A stretch of DNA of 64,000 nt from assembly GCF_016097555.1 (NCBI RefSeq), contig NC_054703.1, forward strand, positions 20,968,610-21,032,609, given 5' to 3'. Below are positions 35,201-44,200 of the stretch, one piece after another. The notes beneath the pieces were generated by a model, which was not told the DNA's origin, searched no databases, and saw nothing but the letters and a program-made list of their open reading frames with translations. This DNA is from Gigantopelta aegis. Lineage: Eukaryota > Mollusca > Gastropoda > Neomphalida > Peltospiridae. Position 1 is the first letter of the stretch, and each line of letters starts with the position of its first letter. Made by a program: the position numbers and the translations under genes.

Positions 35201-38200
35201 CCACTGCAAATTTTCCATTAGTAGCAAAGGATCTTTTATATGCACAATCCCACAGACAGGATAGAACATACTACAGCCTTTGATATACCAGTCGTGGTGC
35301 ACTGGCTGGATCGAGAAATAGCCCAATGGGCCCACCGACAGGAATTGATCCCAAAGCGACTGTGCATCAAGTGAGCGCTTTACTACTGGGCTACATCCCA
35401 CTCCCACCTGAAAAATAGGATATACTAATTAAATAGGATATACTAATTAAATACGATATACTAATTAAATAGGATATACGATATACTAATTAAATAGGAT
35501 ATACTACTTAAATACGATATACTAATTAAATACGATATACTAATTAAATACAATTAAATACGATATACTAATTAAATACGATATACTAATTAACTAGGAT
35601 ATACGATATACTAATTAACTAGGATATACTAATTAAATAGGATATACTAATTAAATAGCATATACTAATTAAATACGATATACTAATTAAATACGATATA
35701 CTAATTAAATACAATTAAATACGATATACTAATTAAATACGATATACTAATTAAATACGATATACTAATTAAATACAATTAAATACGATATACTAATTAA
35801 ATACGATATACTAATTAAATACGATATGCGATATACTAATTAAATACGATATACTAATTAAATACGATATACTAATTATACTAATTAAATACGATATACT
35901 AATTATACTAATTAAATACGATATACGATATACTAATTAAATACGATATATGATATACTAATTAAATAAGATATACGATATACTAATTAAATACGATATA
36001 CTAATTAAATACGATATACTAATTAAATACGATATCCTAATTATACTAATTAAATATGATATACTAATTAAATACGATATACTAATTATACTAATTAAAT
36101 ATGATATACTAATTAAATACGATATACTAATTATACTAATTAAATACGATATACTAATTAAATACGATATTAAACAAGCTATCATGTCTTGAATGAAATG
36201 ATTTTCAATTGTCAGAAGCTTTAGTCAGTAACAACGAACATTATTTCATGAGGCACATGGACATGATACAAAATGGTAGTGAGTTTAATATTCTGTTTAT
36301 TACCCAAAATCAATTTTAATTTATATCGCTGATCTTGCTTGATTGACATTCCTATATGGTTGTAGTGGGCCAATCGATGACTTCATCATGTGGTGTCGAA
36401 GTGTTACATCCCACTTGGCGTTCTAGTAGGACGCATCACTTTGATATGAACCAAGATAATATAAATATATTATCATTTAATATCTTACATTTTCAGTGCA
36501 ATCAAAGTACATGTTTGTGATATTTTTCAGATCACATACTTTAAGAATTTGATAACTTTGCAAATTAGATGTAAATTAGTCGAGGTCTCAGCACTAGGTT
36601 TTTTGACATTTAAGCAAACATACTTGGGTGACACTCCATGATTGACGTATGCATTCATAGTCATCAAATAAAAACATTTCAATGGCAATTTGACACTGAA
36701 AGCTGTCCAGCGTTCAGAAAACAAAAAACGTTAGGCATAACTTTATTTTGATGTAAGGACATCCAAAATGACGTCATTCGTGTTTGACGTCATTTTCATT
36801 CAAAAATACACTGTGCCACATATTCTTACATCTAGTAATGGCGGACTGGAATTAAAGTTGCATGTACAGTTTACAAAAACACGTATTAAGCTTGAGCTTA
36901 TATGATAAAGAGATTATTACCCTCGTGTATTTCGGTATCGTCAATATCATATATTAGGAATAAAAATAATGTATTCCTAATATATCATATTGACGATACC
37001 TAAAAACACTCTGGTAATAACCTCTATATATATATGTGATTGTGTGTGTGTGTACCTGTATTTCTTACTGCTAAACACTTTTGTAAAAATGTGCGTTTTT
37101 ATTACATGTTTTACAGTCTTTAACCTTAACCCTTGTCTGACTCTTTATCTCTTATACTTACAGATGTTGGACAGTATGGAGTTTAACCCTCGTCCAACCA
37201 GAGCAGAAGCCAGTGATGTGGCTAACGCCATTCTCGACGGAGCCGACTGTGTTCTTTTGTCAAAGGAAACAGCAGCAGGAAAACACCCAATAAAGTCGCT
37301 GGAAACTATCGTCTCAGTAAGAATAATCATAATTATTATCTACAATGTACATAGTTCAAGATGTGTCGTAATGATTTCACGTGCACAACAAATGACGTAA
37401 TTTTGTGAAGCGACGTCAGAACTTAATGCGGCTTCCCGAGTGTAAACGTTTATCAAAATTACGTCTTTGACAAGGTCCAAGCTTGCTACTCATGAAAATA
37501 ATATTTTGGATAATGTGGATAATAAAGAAATTATTACACTCGTGTGTGAATCGTACTGATTTCACAAACCTTGTGTCGGGATTCATGTATTACCCTCGCT
37601 CTCGCTTTCGCTTGGGTAATACAATAATCCTGACACTTGTTTCGTAAAATCAGTACGACGCAAGCTCTTATAATAATATCTATATATGCTGTGTTTTGTC
37701 CCATATATCCCTGACTGCATATTCTTACATTCATACAGAAACAAGGACGAGAATCTTCCACAGATTTTAAGCCAGTGCACCACAACTGGTATATCAAAGG
37801 TCGTGGTATGTGCTGTGCCGTAAATATACAGAAATTCATGCCAGTTGTTTATCCAAGTTGTTTATTGCACAAGTTTATAGTGTGCAAGAATATTATGCCA
37901 TGAGTGGTATTAATCTTACACAGTATTAACAAATACTATGGGATGCTGCATATAAAAGATCCCTTGCTGCTAATTGAAAAGAGTAGCCCATTGTGTGGTG
38001 GCAGCCAGTTTTCTCTCATTATCTGTGTGGTCCTTAACGATATGTCTAACGCCGTATTATCACATGTAATTGACTGCATCATTAAATAAGACATTCCTTC
38101 CATCTTTTCTCATTTATTATTTTTTAAAATTATTATTATTTTTTTAATGTCACAAACATTTAACACAGAGACAAAGACATTTTTTGTTTTTTGGACATTT

Positions 38201-41200
38201 CAAACAACCGGCATTGGTGGCATCGTGGCAGGCCATCGGTCTACAAGCTGGTAGGTACTGGGTTCGGATCCCAGTCGAGGCATGGGATTTTTAATCCAGA
38301 TACCAACTCCAAACCCTGAGTGAGTGCTCCGCAAGGCTCAATGGGTAGGTGTAAACCACTTGCACCGACCAGTGATCCATAACTGGTTCAACAAAGGCCA
38401 TGGTTTGTGCTATCCTGCCTGTGGGAAGCGCAATTAAAAGATCCCTTGCTGTTAATCGCCATGTAGTGGCGACAGCGGGTTTCCTCTTAGAATCTGTGTG
38501 GTCCTTAACCATATGTCTGACGCCATATAACCGTAAATAAAATGTGTTGAGTGTGTCGTTAAATAAAACATTTCTTTCATTTCAAACATGGATGATGATG
38601 AGATGAATGGTGAAGCTGCAGTATTTCCATTTCTGTATGGGACTACTTGAGAGGGCTCCACGCTTGATGTCAGTTGAGCTATCTCGGTATTACCTGAGCC
38701 CGGGGTACACAGAACCTGCTGTGCATGCCGGGTAATCATCCCCAATGTGGGGTCATACACTCGCGAGACACACCCATAATCGCACCCGTGAAGTGGGTGA
38801 AACTCTGTGTATTTGGCCTTAAACCTACCCATTAAGCCTAGTGGTGCACTCGCTCAGGGTTGGAGCTGGTACTGGCATGAAAAATCCCCCATTGCCTCAG
38901 GTGGGATACGAACCCAGTACCTACCAGCCTGAAGTCCGATGGCATAATCACTACACCTGAATTTACCTGAACGAAAAATTGCAGACACTAATACAGTGTA
39001 ACCTCTCAAAACTGGACTCAAAAATCGGAATTCCCCCAAACCGGACATTTTTCACGGTCCTTTTTAAAAGATCGATACAGAAGTTAACCTCTCTAAACAG
39101 GATATCTCATAATACCGGACATTTTACTTGGTCCCAAGGGTGTCCGGTGTAGAGGGGTTTCACTGTAGTTAATATTTTCATAAAAATATCCATCATTACG
39201 TTAATTATTTTCCCATATTAAACTATTTATCTTTTTCTTTATCTGTCTTTCTGTTTGCTTAGGATATACATGTAGTTCATAGGTCGAATGCTTGTCTGTG
39301 CTTTGTATTGTTCCATTAAATGTTAAATTAAATTTATCTGGATCATTACCTGAACACTATGTTTTACTTTATTTTGCCAACAGATCTGCCATGAAGCTGA
39401 AGCAGCGGTATTCAGTGATAATCTGTTCCGACAGCTCCGCACTCTGACAGTGACACCGTGCGACGGTACGCAGACGATTGCCATCGCCGCGGTAGAGGCT
39501 GCACTCAGATGTCAGGCATCAGCCATCTTGGTGATCACCACTACCGGCAGGTAATACAGGAAGTTATTGGTTTTCACCGGCAGTTATTCCATGTCAGGCT
39601 ATTTTAAAATGTGCTACGGCAGGGCTCGAACTTAACCGTAACCTTCCGACTACTGCAGGCGAGATACCTCGCCCGACGTCACGTCAGTCAACATACTGTA
39701 TACTGCATAGAGTGCATTCCCCAATTCATATTTCCCGCTGTTTTGCACACGGCACTCACCGGAAATAGAAATATAATAAAAGAAAAACAATTTCTTTTCA
39801 GAATGCTGGCTTTTATTTTGATTTTTTCAGTTTAAAATACCGTGAAAGTTTTAGTTCAAAAAGTGGTTTTCGGCAAGTATTTTCGCTTGACAACAATGGC
39901 GGCACATCGCAGTCATTTTCAGGGATTGATAACTGATTGTGACAGCTAATTTGATAATAAATTTGATCGTTTTACCAACAACGAAAATCACCAAATATTG
40001 CAATATAAATTGTAGTTCGTGTTTTAAAAAAAATTCTGGTCAGAAAACCACTGTTATCGGGAATAATGGACATAAATACTGGACAGCTGGCCACAAATGC
40101 CCGTAAGTAAACGTGACTTTTTCAATTTTTTGCCTAATTTTAATCACCATTAACTGATCTAATAATCATTAAAATTTCAAAAACCCACAAAAATAATACT
40201 TACCAATTCATATATGAACTTTATTTCATTTATTTATAAAACATTTAAGTGAATATATGTCAGTAAAAATTATAAACTTGTACCCACTCAACGTGGTTTT
40301 TGTTAAAAATTAATCCAGTAGTCTAAAGGTTAAAATGTGCTTCGGCAGGGCTCGAACTTAAAGGGACAGTTCTGAGTTTGTTTCCGACTAATAAAATATT
40401 TCTACGATTAAACTTTCATATTAAATATATTTTCTGGTTTAGAATATCAGTGTCTGTATATTCAATGTGTTTCTGGTTGTCTTAATATTTGTAAGAAGCC
40501 CAAACTGGATTTTGTCTTCAAATAATTTCGTACGTACGGGGAAAAAATATTTTAGGAAATAGAATTAAATTTAACCTAGTACAAATACTAGAACGATCAG
40601 AAACACGTTTAAAATACAGCTACTAATATTTTATGCAGAAAAATATATTTGATATGTAATTACAATGGTTAAAAAGTCTGTTAGTCGATAACATATTAAA
40701 AAGTGCAGCAAACTCAGGACTGTCCCTTTAAGGATTTGTCTTACACAACAATTTTTAAATAAATTGCCATAGGTGTTACAGGCAGCCGATGGCAATTTTG
40801 AGCCTGCCCATGGCAATTTTTTTTTTTAAAGTGACTTTTGCAGAAAATAAACATGACTGAAAGGTTATTTTGCTGTATGTAGACATATTTCAAATGTGCA
40901 ACTGTTAAATATTAGCAGATAATGTACACCAGATAATGTACACCAGATAATGTACACCAGGTAATGTACACCAGGCAATGTACACCAGGTAATGTACACC
41001 AGACAATGTACACCAGATAATGTAACATTTTGCCATTGTTGAGGAGCTTTACCGACAGCACTTTTGTGCCGTCAGTGATGCTCTCTACCTATGGCAATTC
41101 ATATCTCAATGACGGCAATTGCCGTCGGTGCCATCGTGAAATTCGAACCCTGCTGAGGTGTTTAAAACCCCTCCAACAACGATGTCGGACTTCAGCAATC

Positions 41201-44200
41201 TTGGTGATTACTACTACTAGTAGGTAATCTAGAAATTATTTATTTTTCACTCACAGTTCTTCCATGTTAGGCTATTTTAAAATGTGCTGAGGTGTTTAAA
41301 AACCCTCAAACAAAGATGTCGGACTTCTGCAATCTTGGTGATGACAACTAGCGGCAAGTAATCTAGGAAATTGTTTATTTTCTACTCACAATTCTTCCAT
41401 GTGCTGAGGTGTCGTTTGATATTCCTTTCTTTTCCTATCTCGACCAAGTATTGAAATAACCCTACACACAACACAAAACAGCCATAATTGAATATGTGCT
41501 GAGGTGTCGTTTGACATTCCTTTCTTTTCCTATCTCGACCAAGTATTGAAATAACCCTACACACAACACAAAACAGCCATAATTGAATATGTGCTGAGGT
41601 GTCGTTTGACATTCCTTTCTTTTCCTATCTCGACCAAGTATTGAAATAACCCTACACACAACACAAAACAGCCATAATTGAATATGTGCTGAGGTGTCGT
41701 TTGACATTCCTTTCTTTTCCTATCTCGACCAAGTATTGAAATAACCCTACACACAACACAAAACAGCCATAATTGAATATGTGCTGAGGTGTCGTTTGAC
41801 ATTCCTTTCTTTTCCTATCTCGACCAAGTATTGAAATAACCCTACACACAACACAAAACAGCCATAATTGAATATGTGCTGAGGTGTCGTTTGACATTCC
41901 TTTCTTTTCCTATCTCGACCAAGTATTGAAATAACCCTACACACAACACAAAACAGCCATAATTGAATATGTGCTGAGGTGTCGTTTGACATTCCTTTCT
42001 TTTCCTATCTCGACCAAGTATTGAAATAACCCTACACACAACACAAAACAGCCATAATTGAATATGTGCTGAGGTGTCGTTTGATATTCCTTTCTTTTCC
42101 TATCTCGACCAAGTATTGAAATAACCCTACACACAACACAAAACAGCCATAATTGAATATGTGCTGAGGTGTCGTTTGATATTCCTTTCTTTTCCTATCT
42201 CGACCAAGTATTGAAATAACCCTACACACAACACAAAACAGCCATAGTTGAATATGTGCTGATGTGTCGTTTGACATTCCTTTCTTTTCCTATCTCGACC
42301 AAGTATTGAAATAACCCTACACACAACACAGAACAGCCATAGTTGAATAGGTGCTGAGGTGTCGTTAAACAGCCATAGTTGAATAGGTGCTGAGGTGTCG
42401 TTAAACAGCCATAGTTGAATAGGTGCTGAGGTGTCGTTAAACAGCCATAGTTGAATAGGTGCTGAGGTGTCGTTAAACAGCCATAGTTGAATAGGTGCTG
42501 AGGTGTCGTTAAACAGCCATAGTTGAATAGGTGCTGAGGTGTCGTTAAACAGCCATAGTTGAATATGTGCTGAGGTGTCGTTAAACAGCCATAGTTGAAT
42601 AGGTGCTGAGGTGTCGTTAAACAGCCATAGTTGAATATGTGCTGAGGTGTCGTTGGAGTGGGACATAGCCCAGTGGTCAAGTACTCACCTGATGCACGGT
42701 CAGTCTAGGATCGATCCTTGTCGGTGTGCCCATTGAGTATTTCTTGTTCCAGATAGTGCTCCACAACTGGTTTAACAAAGATCATGGTATGTACTGTATA
42801 AAGAATTGCTTGCTGCTAATTGAGGAAAAAGTTGACCATTGTATAGCAGCAGCAGATTTCTATCTAATTATCTGTGTGGCCCATTACCATATGTCTGACC
42901 ATAATTAAAACGAGTGTGTTATTAACCTTCTGACTATTGCAGGCTAGATATCTCGCCCGACGTCATGCCAGTCGACATACTGTACACTGTATACAGTGCA
43001 TTCCCCAATTCATATTTCCAGCCGTTTTGCACACGATACTCACCAGAAACGATTTATTAACAGGAAACAAAAGACAACTTAGCTTCCTGTGTCTTTAAAA
43101 TTAGATTTTTCACTGTAAACTGGCTTGAAATTTTGACTTCAAAAAGTGGTTTTCGGCAAGTATTTTCACTTGACAACAATGGCGGCATGATGCGGTCATT
43201 TTCAGGAATCAATAGCTGATTGTGACAGCTAAATTGATAATAAATTTGATCGTTTTACCAACAACGAAAATCGCCATATATTGGGATATGAATCGTTGTT
43301 CGTTTTTAAAAACAATTCTGGTCAGAAAACCACTGTTATTGGGAATAATGGACATAAATACTGGACAGCTGGCCACAAATGCCCGTAAATAAATGCAACT
43401 TTTTAGATTTTTTGCCTAATTTTAATCAACAATAACTGATACATGAAAATAATACTTACCAATTCAAATATGACCTTTATTTTTATGTATATAAAAAACA
43501 TTTAAGTGAATATATATGTGAGTAAAAATTATAAACTTGTATCCACTGAACCTGGTTTTTGTCAAAAATTAATCCAGTAGTCTAAAGGTTAAATAAACGA
43601 TTACGTTTTTCCTGTCCGAGGTGTCATTAAACAAACATTCCTTTCCTTTCTTCTCTAGATCAGGGTTGGTAAAATACTTGCCTGGATGTGCGATCAATTT
43701 TGGGATTGATTCTCGTCGGTAGGCCCATTGGGCTATTTCTCATTCCAGCCAGTGTAACAAAGACGGTTTATGTACTCTACTGTCTGTGGAATAGTGCATA
43801 TAAAAGATCCCTTGCTGCCAATGGAAAAGCATAGCCCATGGTGTGGAGTCGGCAGATTTCCTATCTTACGCCATATAACCATAAATATAAATCTTTTGAA
43901 ATAATGTAGCCATCAATGGGCCCATTGGGCTATTTCTCATTCCAGCCAGTGCACCATGACTGAAATATCAAAGGATGTGGTATGTGCTATCCTGTCTGTA
44001 GGATAATGCATATAAAGATCCCTTGCTACTAATGGAAAAATGTAGCAGGTTTCCTCTCAAAGATTATATATCAAAATTACCAAGTATTTGATATCCAAAA
44101 GCCGATTATTAATTAATCAATTTGCTCTAGTGGTGTCATTAAACAAAATCAAACTTTGAAACATTTGTTGAAATAACCATGCTACACACCAAATAGCCGT

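Larger units (their letters stand above)
39620..41152 (+). mobile_element. MITE with CAGGGCTCGAA termini, enlarged by two nested insertions
   Basis: The left end is CAGGGCTCGAACTTA and the right end AATTCGAACCCTG. Its own core (ttgccatagg, cccatggcaattttt) matches the 290-bp copy at 53544. Inside it sit a TTAA-flanked CCTT element (39636-40329), a second copy of its own left end (40346), a TTAA-flanked AGGGACA element (40362-40727) and a 14-bp array. Confidence 0.65.

Noticed and set aside
39611..39835. 74-codon plus frame after exon 9
   Set aside because: It lies in the left end of a MITE and a TTAA-flanked element; the exon 9 donor at 39551 and exon 10 phase exclude read-through.
41382..42680. 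Series of identical 65-179 codon minus frames
   Set aside because: They are shadows of the 95-bp and 36-bp satellite units.
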